A stretch of 25,657 nucleotides of DNA from JBBRLA01 sp038231615 (GCA_038231615.1 JBBRLA010000028.1:1-25657), one strand, 5' to 3'; shown: positions 1 to 6,929, counted from the first letter of the stretch. Notes: generated from the letters alone by a model not told the origin. Program-made: numbers and translations.

Positions 1-264
1 ATCGGAATAGGTTTTGTGGACCCAGTTCATCATGGCGGTTCTCGACGGTGGAATGCGCTCCTCTCTGGTCCGATTCATTCTGCGGCCTTCTCCGTCGAGA
101 TTACCGGGCGGAAATCCCTCTGGCCGAAGTCCCTGTCAGATGGTCCAAATGTAGACCTTCTCCCGTCGGATGCAAGCGGCGGGACGGGAGATGACACAGG
201 ACCCGGCCTCCACCGTGACCGAGGACACCTCTTGCCTCTTTCTCCCTTCGTAGTATGAAAGACT
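1..264. other. No assignable gene; left edge
   Basis: I see no convincing gene here. Short open frames exist, including an 80-codon plus frame at 16-258 and a 20-codon frame starting at the ATG at 191, but none looks like a known protein or has persuasive ribosome-binding context. The segment acts as the upstream region of the AAA ATPase gene. A promoter could lie here, but I could not recognise one. Confidence 0.4.
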
Positions 265-1839
265 GTGCGCTACTTCAATACCGCCGGCATCTGCGAGCCC
301 GACCGGCACTACATGCTCCCCGCCACCGCCCGCATCCCCGAGGCACGCACGCTGATCGCCCAGGGCGGATACTTCGTCCTGCATGCGCCTCGGCAGACGG
401 GAAAAACGACCACGCTGCGGGCGCTGGCCGCCGAGTTGGCCGGGGAGAAGGAATACGCGGCCCTGTACTTCAGCTGCAAGGTCGCCGAGCCGCTGGGCGA
501 TGAACCGGGGCCCTGCCAGGAAGCGATCCTCGACGAAATTCGCGGTCAGGCCGCAAGGAACCTGCCCCAGGCGCTGCGCCCGCCCGATCCCTGGCCCGCC
601 GCCGTGCCAGTGCGGAGGATTCGGGCGGGGCTGGAGGCCTGGGCGGTCGCGTGTCCCCGGCCGCTGGTGCTCTTCTTCGACGAGATCGACACGCTTTATG
701 GCAAAAGCCTGCGCGCCGTCCTGGCCCAGCTTCACGCCGGCTATCCCGAGCGCCCTGGCGGCGCGGCGTGGTCGGTGGTCCTGTGCGGTCTGCGCGACGT
801 GCGAGACTACCGTGAAGCGGCCGGGAAGGACCCCCATCGCTTCGGTACGGCCAGTCCCTTCAACATCAAGCTGGATTCCCTGCGCCTGGGGGACTTCACA
901 ATCCAGGAGGTGACGACCCTGTACGCCCAGCACACCGCCGACACAGGGCAGGCGTTCACCGACCGCGCCATTCAGCGAGTCATGGAGCTGACCCGGGGCC
1001 AGCCCTGGCTGGTCAACTCCATGGCTCGCGAAATCGTCGAAAAAATGCGCATCGCCCCACCCACCCCCATCGAGGCCAGCCACGTGGATCAGGCCAAGGA
1101 GCGCCTGATTCTCACGCGCGCCGCCCACTTCGATTCGCTGGCCGCGCGGCTCTCCGAAGCGCGGGTGCAGCGGGTCATCGAGCCGGTCATTGCCGGCGAA
1201 GCGCGCATCTCCACCCGCTTCGAGGACGACGTCGAATACGTGCGCGATCTGGGCCTCTTCTCCACCGCCCGCACCATCCAGATCGCCAATCCCATCTATC
1301 AGGAGGTCATCGTCCGGGTGCTCTCGGGCATGGTGCAGCAGGAGATCCAGGTCGACCCCCGCGGCTTCGTGCGCGCCGATGGAGCCCTTGATTTTGTCCA
1401 GATCCTCAAAGACTTCGCGGCCTTCTTCCGGGAGAACGGAGAGGTGCTGGAGGGGGACCTCAACTACCACGAGGTGGCGCCGCAACTGGTGCTCATGGCC
1501 TATCTGCAGCGGGTGGTCAATGGCGGAGGGTACGTCGGCCGCGAATATGGATTGGGAAGGGGGCGCATCGATCTGGTGGTGCGCTGGCCCTACGACGAGG
1601 GCGGCAAACGGGCCTGGCAGATGGAAGCGGTGGAACTGAAGGTGTGGCGGGACAAACAAGCCGACCCGCTGGTCAAGGGGCTCGTGCAGTTGGACGAGTA
1701 TCTGACGCGGCTCTCGCTCTCGCATGGGGCGCTCGTGATCTTCGACCGACGGACCACCCGACGCCCGATGGCGCAGCGGGTCCGCTTCCTTGCCAAGAAG
1801 ACCGCCACCGGTCGCCCGGTCACGGTCCTGCGGGCGTGA
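265..1839 (+). CDS. AAA ATPase with C-terminal PD-(D/E)XK nuclease-like domain
   Basis: This 524-residue protein has two parts. The N-terminal half is an AAA-like P-loop ATPase of the type that opens with an FNTAG...HYMLP signature (residues 4-19). Its Walker A is APRQTGKTTT (41-50), with Ala in place of the usual first Gly, and its Walker B is LVLFFDEID (134-142). Residues about 395-500 look like a PD-(D/E)XK nuclease fold: GRGRIDLVV with Asp436, EAVELKVWR giving Glu457 and Lys459, then Q475xxxY479, the QxxxY motif known from RecB-type nucleases. The GTG start is firm because a stop codon lies two codons upstream and the family signature begins immediately; the ribosome-binding site is weak. 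The gene stands alone, with no partner on its strand. The substrate is unknown. Such ATPase-nuclease proteins are often scattered singly in genomes, so a role in DNA maintenance, defence or a mobile unit is possible but unproven. Confidence 0.85.
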   Translation: MRYFNTAGICEPDRHYMLPATARIPEARTLIAQGGYFVLHAPRQTGKTTTLRALAAELAGEKEYAALYFSCKVAEPLGDEPGPCQEAILDEIRGQAARNLPQALRPPDPWPAAVPVRRIRAGLEAWAVACPRPLVLFFDEIDTLYGKSLRAVLAQLHAGYPERPGGAAWSVVLCGLRDVRDYREAAGKDPHRFGTASPFNIKLDSLRLGDFTIQEVTTLYAQHTADTGQAFTDRAIQRVMELTRGQPWLVNSMAREIVEKMRIAPPTPIEASHVDQAKERLILTRAAHFDSLAARLSEARVQRVIEPVIAGEARISTRFEDDVEYVRDLGLFSTARTIQIANPIYQEVIVRVLSGMVQQEIQVDPRGFVRADGALDFVQILKDFAAFFRENGEVLEGDLNYHEVAPQLVLMAYLQRVVNGGGYVGREYGLGRGRIDLVVRWPYDEGGKRAWQMEAVELKVWRDKQADPLVKGLVQLDEYLTRLSLSHGALVIFDRRTTRRPMAQRVRFLAKKTATGRPVTVLRA

Positions 1840-1843
1840 GTGC

Positions 1844-1901
1844 TGTCCGAGGTCGGACACTGACGAGCCGCACTTCGGACACTCTCAGCACTTCGGACAC
1901 T
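1844..1901. repeat. Clustered TCGGACACT repeats with an inverted copy
   Basis: Directly after the AAA ATPase stop codon, TCGGACACT occurs three times (1853-1861, 1875-1883, 1893-1901). The last two lie inside identical 13-base copies of CACTTCGGACACT (1871-1883 and 1889-1901), 18 bases apart. The first copy forms a perfect inverted repeat, TGTCCGA-GG-TCGGACA, at 1844-1859. The arrangement resembles a multi-site protein-binding region or a fragment of a dispersed repeat. I cannot tell which from one window. Confidence 0.6.
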
Positions 1902-1925
1902 GTGACTCCACCTGGGCTCAGCGAG

Positions 1926-1976
1926 CTGGGCTTCCAGCCCAGATACTCCCGGCTGGCGGTGTCGCCAGTGGCCGGG
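1926..1976. terminator. Two tandem hairpins after the AAA ATPase gene
   Basis: The first hairpin pairs CTGGGC (1926-1931) with GCCCAG (1937-1942) around a 5-base loop. The second pairs CCCGGCTGGCG (1948-1958) with CGCCAG and CCGGG (1963-1976) around a GTGT loop, with a 3-base bulge at 1969-1971. Neither is followed by a T-run, so a factor-independent terminator is doubtful. They could protect the 3' end of the AAA ATPase transcript or be part of a repeat element. Confidence 0.35.
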
Positions 1977-2108
1977 CGTCAACAGGACGCGGAGGCGGCT
2001 GTCGGGAATGATAAATGGCCAAGCCCATGCCTCCGAAGGAGAAGAGAGACATCAACGCGAGCAAGAGTTTCATCTGATCGGTAATGCTTGGCCGGTACCA
2101 TGCCGCCC

Positions 2109-2166
2109 CCCTCAGTGAGGGCAAAGTTTGATAGGCGCGACCCTCATCCGAACGCTCCTGCCCTCA
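2109..2166. promoter_or_regulatory. CCCTCA motif cluster, possible activator-binding region
   Basis: CCCTCA occurs at 2109-2114, 2141-2146 and 2161-2166, and its inverse TGAGGG at 2116-2121 makes a 13-base palindrome with the first copy. The cluster lies roughly 70-125 bases upstream of the start site predicted from the -24/-12 promoter, which is where enhancer-binding activators of sigma-54 normally bind. The role is inferred from position and symmetry only. Confidence 0.4.
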
Positions 2167-2207
2167 CGCCCCAACGAAATCTTTGGGCTTTTCTCCTTCG
2201 CCATCCC

Positions 2208-2223
2208 TGGCACACCCCCTGCT
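2208..2223 (+). promoter_or_regulatory. Sigma-54 (-24/-12) promoter for pilin-like gene
   Basis: The sequence TGGCACACCCCCTGCT carries the -24 element TGGCAC and the -12 element CTGC, with the invariant GG (2209-2210) and GC (2221-2222) separated by exactly 10 bases. Transcription would start near 2234 and leave a leader of about 57 bases before the pilin-like ATG. Pilin genes driven by sigma-54 and a PilR-type activator are well known in other bacteria, which fits the downstream gene. Confidence 0.7.
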
Positions 2224-2290
2224 ATGTCATCCATCCGAGAGCAACGAAACACGGCGCCCCGGCGCCTCGACGATGATCAAGGAGAGCACC

Positions 2291-2476
2291 ATGAAGACCA
2301 TCCGCAACTTCCTGTCTGACGAAGCGGGTTTCGAGGGCGCCGAGAAGGCCCTTTTGATCTGCCTGGGCCTGGCCGTGGTGCTGCTGGTCGGTGGCCTCAT
2401 CAAGGAAGGCGCCAACAAGGCCGACGACGACGCGAAGAACGCCCTGAACAAGAACCCCCTGGGCGGCGGCAACTAG
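2291..2476 (+). CDS. Flp-like type IVb pilin
   Basis: This 61-residue protein has a short basic leader (MKTIRNFLSDEAG), then FEGAE and a hydrophobic helix of about 20 residues (ALLICLGLAVVLLVGGLI), ending in a hydrophilic Asp/Lys/Asn tail. The leader fits a type IVb prepilin: cleavage after Gly13 would place Glu18 at position +5 of the mature chain, the conserved position in Flp pilins. The usual Tyr at +6 is Lys here. The mature product would be about 48 residues. AAGGAG at 2279-2284 is well placed before the ATG. No tad/flp secretion genes lie nearby, so the gene is an orphan in this window. It has its own sigma-54 promoter and terminator. It could instead be a small membrane protein that mimics a pilin. 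Confidence 0.7.
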   Translation: MKTIRNFLSDEAGFEGAEKALLICLGLAVVLLVGGLIKEGANKADDDAKNALNKNPLGGGN

Positions 2477-2495
2477 CCCGCGACACCCGGCCCCG

Positions 2496-2553
2496 AAAAA
2501 ACCCCAAGGCCCGGCCCTCGTCATGTGCGAGGGACCGGGCCTTTCGCGTTTTG
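2496..2553. terminator. Strong bidirectional terminator
   Basis: A 15-bp stem pairs 2506-2520 (AAGGCCCGGCCCTCG) with 2528-2543, with one bulged A at 2534 and a 7-base loop. On the plus strand it is followed by TTTCGCGTTTT. On the minus strand the stem is followed by GGGG and six T residues (2501-2496). It therefore ends both the pilin-like gene and the convergent beta-propeller lipoprotein gene. Confidence 0.85.
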
Positions 2554-2594
2554 GCCCGAGAGGAAGGCGGGTACTTCAGCGATCGCTCAGCCGA

Positions 2595-4652
2595 TCACGG
2601 ACGGTACCGCAGGATGGCGCCCGCGCCGATGGCGAAGACGTCCTTGGGGCCGCTGCCCCAGACGGCGTTCAGGTCCTGGGTGGCCCCGCTCAACCGGGCC
2701 AGCCATGTGGTGCCGTCAAAGTGCAGGAGGGTCCCCTGGATACCCACCGCCCAGACGTCCATCGCTCCGCTGCAAAAGACCCCGTACAGGTCGTTCGTAG
2801 TGCCGCTCATCGACGAGGTCCAGGCGGTGCCGTCAAAGTGGACGAGGGTGCCGCCGCTGCCCACGGCCCACACGTCCTTGGACCCGGTGCCAGAGACCCG
2901 CCACAGATCGTTGCTCGTGCCGCTAGCGGCCGCGGCCCACGCCATGCCGTTAAAGTGGAGCAGGGTCCCGGTGGAGCCGGCCATCCACACATCGTCCGTC
3001 GCGCTGCCCCACAGGCCGTAAAGGTCCTCCATCGTCCCCGGTGACTGGGTCGCCCAGGCGGTGCCGTCAAAGTGCACGAGGGTGCCCGACGCCCCAGCCG
3101 CCCACACGTTGTTGGCCGCAAAGCCGAAGACGGCGAACAGATCGTTTTGCACGCCGCTTTGCTGCGCTGTCCAGGCCGTCCCATCCCAGTGCACGATGAC
3201 GCCGCCCGCGCCCACCGCCCAGACGCTCTTTGGGCCGCTGCCCCACACCGCGGTCAGGTCGCTCTGGTCAGAGTTCTGGCTGGCGGACCACGCGGTGCCG
3301 TCAAAGTGCAGGATCACGCCGCCGGCCCCCACGGTCCACAGGTCGCTCTTCGCGGTACCCCAGAGGGCATTGTTGGCCGCGGCGATCCCGCTGCTCAGGC
3401 TGGACAGCGCGGTGCCGTCCCACTGCAGGAGCGTGCCCGCCGCGCCCACGATCACCACGTTGCCGGCGCCGCTGCTGAAGACCGCCAAGAGGTCGCTGTA
3501 GGACACCTGGGCCTGCGGGGTCCACGAGGTGCCATTCCAGCGCAGCACGGTGCCCGCCGCGCCCACGGCCCAGGCGTCACTGACCCCGCTGCCAAAGACG
3601 CTGTTCAGATTGCCGGTGCTGCCGGCATCCACTACGTTCCACCCGTTGCCGCCGTTGTGCAGGACGGTCCCCCCGGCACCCACGGCCCACACATCGGTGG
3701 CGCCGCTGCCCCACACGCCGTAGAGGTCCTGGCTGGTGCCGCTGGGGGTTTTTACCCACGCAGTGCCGTTCCAGTGGATGACGGCCCCGCCGGAGCCCAC
3801 CGCCCACACGTCCCGCGTGCCGCTGCCCCACGCCGCGGATAGATCGCTGCCCGTACCACTGGCCGCGGTGGAGACGCTGGTGCCATCCCAGTGAAGGATC
3901 GTGCCGCCGACTCCCACCGCCCAGGCGTCCGCTAGAGCGCCAGCCCAGCCGCCGCGCAGATCGCGCGTCGAGCTGCTGGTCTTGGCAGAGAAGGTCATGC
4001 CGTCCCAGTGCAGGACCGTGCCGCCGGCCCCCACGGCCCACACGTCGTTTGACCGGGTGCCAAAGACCGCCGAAAGGTCCTTCTGGGTGCCGCTGCTCCG
4101 GTAGTTCCACGCCGCCCCGTCCCAATGCAGGACGGTGCCGCCGACCCCCACGGTCCACACGTCGCCTTTGGCCGTGCCAAAGATGCCGCTCAGGGTGTTG
4201 CCCTGGGGCAGCGGGTTCTCCCAGCAAACCTGGTCGGCGCTGCACAGCTTGGCCGAGAACGCCCCGCTGACCCCGTAGGTTTGCACCGTGGGATCGCTGG
4301 TCTGCACCACGCATACGTCGGTGCCGCTGCAAGCCCCGCTCCATCCGCCGAAATAGGCCTTGCCGTCAGCCTGCGCTGAAAGGCGCACCACCGTCCCGGG
4401 CACGAAGCGGGCGGAGCAGGTGCCGCCGCAGTCGATCCCCGCCGGGTCCGACACCACCCTGCCGGTGCCGCCCAGGGTCTTGCTCACGGTGACCGTCACC
4501 ATCGAACCCACCGACATCGTCAGGTCGATTTCCCCACCGGGGTGGGTCGCCATGTCCGCCGATGGGCTCGTCTTCATGTCGCCGCTGAGGTCCGTCTTCA
4601 CGCACCCGGCCAGCAACACGATCAATCCAACACTGTACAAAAGAGATCTCAT
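2595..4652 (-). CDS. Beta-propeller repeat lipoprotein, 14 repeats
   Basis: This 685-residue protein has a lipoprotein signal peptide ending LLAG|C17, so it is probably anchored in the envelope. Residues about 52-134 form an all-beta module with Cys pairs (CGGTCSARFVPGT... YFGGWSGAC) resembling bacterial InlB-B-type repeat domains. From about residue 154 to the end there are 14 repeats of about 39 residues with the consensus DL-AVWGSG--DVWAVGAGGTVLHWDGTAW---SGT; the last repeat is cut short. Such repeats form blades of a beta-propeller, and 14 would suit two seven-bladed propellers. I chose the ATG at 4652 because GAGGAGGAA lies 6 bases upstream and the lipobox follows at the right distance; an upstream frame extension to 4691 is unlikely. 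It lies 40 bases downstream of the transglutaminase-like lipoprotein gene and is probably co-transcribed. Its ligand is unknown. Confidence 0.88.
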   Translation of the reverse strand: MRSLLYSVGLIVLLAGCVKTDLSGDMKTSPSADMATHPGGEIDLTMSVGSMVTVTVSKTLGGTGRVVSDPAGIDCGGTCSARFVPGTVVRLSAQADGKAYFGGWSGACSGTDVCVVQTSDPTVQTYGVSGAFSAKLCSADQVCWENPLPQGNTLSGIFGTAKGDVWTVGVGGTVLHWDGAAWNYRSSGTQKDLSAVFGTRSNDVWAVGAGGTVLHWDGMTFSAKTSSSTRDLRGGWAGALADAWAVGVGGTILHWDGTSVSTAASGTGSDLSAAWGSGTRDVWAVGSGGAVIHWNGTAWVKTPSGTSQDLYGVWGSGATDVWAVGAGGTVLHNGGNGWNVVDAGSTGNLNSVFGSGVSDAWAVGAAGTVLRWNGTSWTPQAQVSYSDLLAVFSSGAGNVVIVGAAGTLLQWDGTALSSLSSGIAAANNALWGTAKSDLWTVGAGGVILHFDGTAWSASQNSDQSDLTAVWGSGPKSVWAVGAGGVIVHWDGTAWTAQQSGVQNDLFAVFGFAANNVWAAGASGTLVHFDGTAWATQSPGTMEDLYGLWGSATDDVWMAGSTGTLLHFNGMAWAAAASGTSNDLWRVSGTGSKDVWAVGSGGTLVHFDGTAWTSSMSGTTNDLYGVFCSGAMDVWAVGIQGTLLHFDGTTWLARLSGATQDLNAVWGSGPKDVFAIGAGAILRYRP
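2600..4193 (-). repeat. Tandem 117-base coding repeat (propeller blades)
   Basis: The 3' three quarters of the propeller gene is a tandem array of about 13.6 diverged units of roughly 117 bases, each encoding one 39-residue blade. Units share recurrent blocks such as GTGCCGTC(A/C)AAGTGCA and GCCCACACGTCC as written on the plus strand. Divergence between units is high enough that they look like old duplications. Confidence 0.8.
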
Positions 4653-4692
4653 GCTAAGTTCCTCCTCGAACCGGGACCGAACGGAATCCAAT

Positions 4693-5943
4693 CTAGTTGC
4701 TGCCCGTCATGCCCATCGTCGGGCCCTCGAAAGGGCCTCCCGAAAGCGACAGGTTGAGCAGCGCCTTCACTCCATCGACCGTGACCAGCGGGGCCTTTGT
4801 CCCCGGGGCCAGCGGCATAAAGTAGCCCGCCGGGTGGTCGCCCTGGCTCTTGCCGACCCACGCCCCCCCGAGGATGGCCTTCTTGTCGTCCAGCTCCAGC
4901 ACCAGCTCATAGGAGTTGATCTGGACCGCCCGCTGCTCGGGGTCCACCATGGGCATGGCCACCGCTGAAAGGGCCACGTTCAGCACAACGTGGCGGAAGC
5001 CCTGGGCCTGGGGATTGGTCTGCGTGGCCCCGCCGACGAGCTGGGCCGCGGTTTTGGCATCCACCACGTCGAATTTGGCGATCTGGTAGCCAAAGAGCGC
5101 CTGGGTCCACGCCGGCGGCGGGTTTTCGGCGTCCTGGTTGATGATAGCGAAGGCGAGCTGGCCGCGGCCGATGAGGTTCGTCAAAAGGACGAAGAGCGTG
5201 GCCGCGCTGTTCTTGCACATCGACGGCTGCTCGATCACCCCGTTGGCGTTGGGGATGAAGTTCACTTCCTGGCTGGCGCAGGCCGTCCCCAGCGCGATGG
5301 CGTCGGCGTTGGAGTAGAGTTCGGCCAGCAGGGCTGCGATGTCACTGCGGTCGAAGGCGACGCAGGCCACGCCCTTTTTGTGCTTGTCATGGATCGAGCA
5401 GCGTTCGACGGTGACGCGCGTGCCCTTGACCACCCGCTTGACCAGGATGGGCGAGCGGGGAGTGGGGTCGAGGATCGCCGAACTGACAAAGCCCTGGCAG
5501 ATGCCGCGGTCGGGCTTCTTTATGGCGTCCTTGCCCTGGTTCTTCTGCACCCAGGAGGTAAGCTGCGCGCCGCCCTGGGCATCCAGCAGGAGCGCCGCGT
5601 ACTTCTCCGCCGGAGACAGCACGTCGGGCTTGTTCCAGCGCCAGTCGATGCCGTTCTGGGCCATCGGCCAGCAGCTTCCCGAGGCGGGCTGGTCCGCAGA
5701 CGGCACCGAGATCCGCTTGCCAATGTCCCGGACGCCGTAAAGATCCGCGCGAAGATCGAGGGTATCGAGCAACTTGCGAAGCTTCGCCGAGCGTTCCGTC
5801 CGCGGATCGACGGGCTTGTCCGCGGGGTTCACCTCGCCCGGGCCTGGTGGCATCCCGGAAGGGGGGGTTGGGGGGTCCTGGCCGCAGCCGGGAGCCAGTG
5901 AAACAAAAAGGAAAAGAGAAAAGAACACAACCGAACGAAACAT
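4693..5943 (-). CDS. Lipoprotein, possible transglutaminase-elicitor family
   Basis: This 416-residue protein has a lipoprotein signal peptide ending LAPG|C20, then a Pro/Gly-rich linker to about residue 45. The body carries motifs that I recall from the transglutaminase-elicitor family of oomycetes and marine bacteria (Pfam TGase_elicitor): CWPMAQNGIDWRW (91-103), LSPAEKYA (109-116), GICQGF with Cys149, SDIAALLAELY (200-210), ATLFVLLTNLIG (248-259) and AWTQALFGYQI (278-288). If the assignment holds, Cys149 is the candidate nucleophile. Where relatives carry a His, near residue 251, this protein seems to have Phe, so activity is uncertain. AGGAGG lies about 9 bases before the ATG. It is the first gene of a probable two-gene unit with the propeller lipoprotein. 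The family call rests on remembered motifs; an envelope lipoprotein of unknown function is the fallback. Confidence 0.6.
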   Translation of the reverse strand: MFRSVVFFSLFLFVSLAPGCGQDPPTPPSGMPPGPGEVNPADKPVDPRTERSAKLRKLLDTLDLRADLYGVRDIGKRISVPSADQPASGSCWPMAQNGIDWRWNKPDVLSPAEKYAALLLDAQGGAQLTSWVQKNQGKDAIKKPDRGICQGFVSSAILDPTPRSPILVKRVVKGTRVTVERCSIHDKHKKGVACVAFDRSDIAALLAELYSNADAIALGTACASQEVNFIPNANGVIEQPSMCKNSAATLFVLLTNLIGRGQLAFAIINQDAENPPPAWTQALFGYQIAKFDVVDAKTAAQLVGGATQTNPQAQGFRHVVLNVALSAVAMPMVDPEQRAVQINSYELVLELDDKKAILGGAWVGKSQGDHPAGYFMPLAPGTKAPLVTVDGVKALLNLSLSGGPFEGPTMGMTGSN

Positions 5944-6098
5944 GACGAGGCGCCTCCTATGATTTTTTTTAACAGGTCATGGCCATCTCCTTTCAGCGGG
6001 TCGGCAAAGGTTTGCGCGCATCTGAACCCCATCCTCTATCAGATTGATTCCGGGGATTCCATCCTAAATTTTGAGAAAAGCACAATCGATCCCTCGCC

Positions 6099-6163
6099 GG
6101 GCCCAGCCGGGCCCTGACAGAAACTCACTCGGGTCGAGAGGATGAGGGTAGCCGTCTCGACGG
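6099..6163 (-). terminator. Possible weak terminator after small lipoprotein
   Basis: Just past the small lipoprotein stop codon, on the minus strand, lie CCGTC-TC-GACGG (6152-6163) and GGGCCC-4-GGGCCC (6099-6114). A T-rich stretch appears further on, near 6073-6080, but no T-run follows either stem directly. Termination here is plausible but not strong. Confidence 0.3.
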
Positions 6164-6166
6164 AGA

Positions 6167-6418
6167 TCAGCCGCTTGGCGCCTGATCCTGGCTGGACATG
6201 TCGCCGGGGAGCGACACCACGCCCGCCATGGATTGATCGGCCGGCGGCGCCAGGTCGTGTGGCGCCAGGTCACCGCCGGTCATCGGTAGGCACGTCCCGG
6301 CAACGCACTTTATCCCCTGGGCGCAGTCGCTGTTCCTGGTGCACCGATCGGTGCATCCGGGCATCGGAAGCAGGACCAGGAGCCCGGCGAAAAGGCCGCG
6401 GCGAACATCAGAACGCAT
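6167..6418 (-). CDS. Small Cys-rich lipoprotein
   Basis: This 83-residue protein starts MRSDVRRGLF and has a hydrophobic stretch ending LLPMPGC22, a slightly unusual lipobox with Pro at -2. A Cys-rich segment follows, CTDRCTRNSDCAQGIKCVAGTC, with the C-x-x-x-x-DC-x-x-G-x-x-C-x-x-G-x-C spacing common in lipoproteins of myxobacterial relatives. The tail is a low-complexity linker rich in Asp, Leu, Ala and Pro (DLAPHDLAPP). The ATG lies inside the last codons of the preceding outer-membrane-like gene, in another frame, overlapping by 11 bases, so translation is probably coupled. No function can be assigned. A longer upstream frame exists but would be shadowed by the other gene. Confidence 0.65.
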   Translation of the reverse strand: MRSDVRRGLFAGLLVLLPMPGCTDRCTRNSDCAQGIKCVAGTCLPMTGGDLAPHDLAPPADQSMAGVVSLPGDMSSQDQAPSG

Positions 6419-6929
6419 GCCGCACCCCCAGGACCACGTCCACGTGAAAGAGCGCCGCATTGTCAGGTAGATCGTTTCCGAATGGATATGCACGAACCAG
6501 CACCTCGCCAAAGATGTTGAGCGCCCCCCACGCCGTGTAGTTGGCCCCGGGCCCGATGGATAGGCCGTAGAGCGTGTAAGGAGCAAAGAAGATCGGGACT
6601 CCGGCTACCAGATACGGGCGCAGGCGCTTCCCGGCTACATTAATGCGCAGCCGTGGCTCGACCCCGACCCCGACCCGGCCCTCCACTTCCAGGAGCAGGG
6701 CCGCCCCCAGTTCAAAACGCTGGTCGTTGTCCAGACGCAGTCCGATGTCCAGCATGGTGAAGGTCGGGCTGTGGTGCAGGACCACCCCCGCCCCACCCCC
6801 GCCCCCAATCTCCAGACCGCTCCCCAGCCCTGCGGCCACGTCGATCGCCACCGTCTGAGCCTGTACCTGAAGCGGCAGGAGCAGGCCGCACAATGCCAAG
6901 CCGAACAAGAAGACAACTCTTGGTTTCAT
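6408..6929 (-). CDS. Outer-membrane beta-barrel-like protein
   Basis: This 173-residue protein begins with a classical signal peptide (MKPRVVFLFGLALCGLLLP... ending near QVQAQ). The rest consists of alternating hydrophobic and polar stretches typical of small beta-barrels, such as MLDIGLRLDNDQRFELGAALLLEVEG, RPYLVAGVPIFFAPYTLYGLSIGPG and FGEVLVRAYPFG. It ends in HAF, an aromatic C-terminal residue typical of outer-membrane proteins recognised by the BAM complex. The ATG at 6929 is chosen because the signal peptide follows at once; the frame extends upstream without sense. It overlaps the small Cys-rich lipoprotein gene and is divergent from the flagellar operon. I do not recognise the specific family. 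Confidence 0.65.
   Translation of the reverse strand: MKPRVVFLFGLALCGLLLPLQVQAQTVAIDVAAGLGSGLEIGGGGGAGVVLHHSPTFTMLDIGLRLDNDQRFELGAALLLEVEGRVGVGVEPRLRINVAGKRLRPYLVAGVPIFFAPYTLYGLSIGPGANYTAWGALNIFGEVLVRAYPFGNDLPDNAALFHVDVVLGVRHAF

Larger units (their letters stand above)
1840..2290. other. 451-base intergenic region upstream of pilin gene
   Basis: This gap holds the TCGGACACT repeats, two adjacent hairpins (1926-1976), a CCCTCA motif cluster (2109-2166) and a -24/-12 promoter (2208-2223). On the minus strand a 51-codon frame (1918-2073) would encode a short Lys-led hydrophobic segment followed by a Pro/Arg-rich tail. It lacks a ribosome-binding site and overlaps the hairpins, so I do not call it as a gene. 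Confidence 0.6.

Noticed and set aside
136..1860. A 574-codon minus-strand frame opposite the AAA ATPase gene
   Set aside because: It is a GC-bias shadow. The plus-strand protein has clear ATPase and nuclease motifs, while this frame is low in recognisable structure.
6010..6030. Possible minus-strand -24/-12 promoter before the transglutaminase-like lipoprotein
   Set aside because: GG-10-GC spacing exists, but the flanking bases do not match either consensus element.
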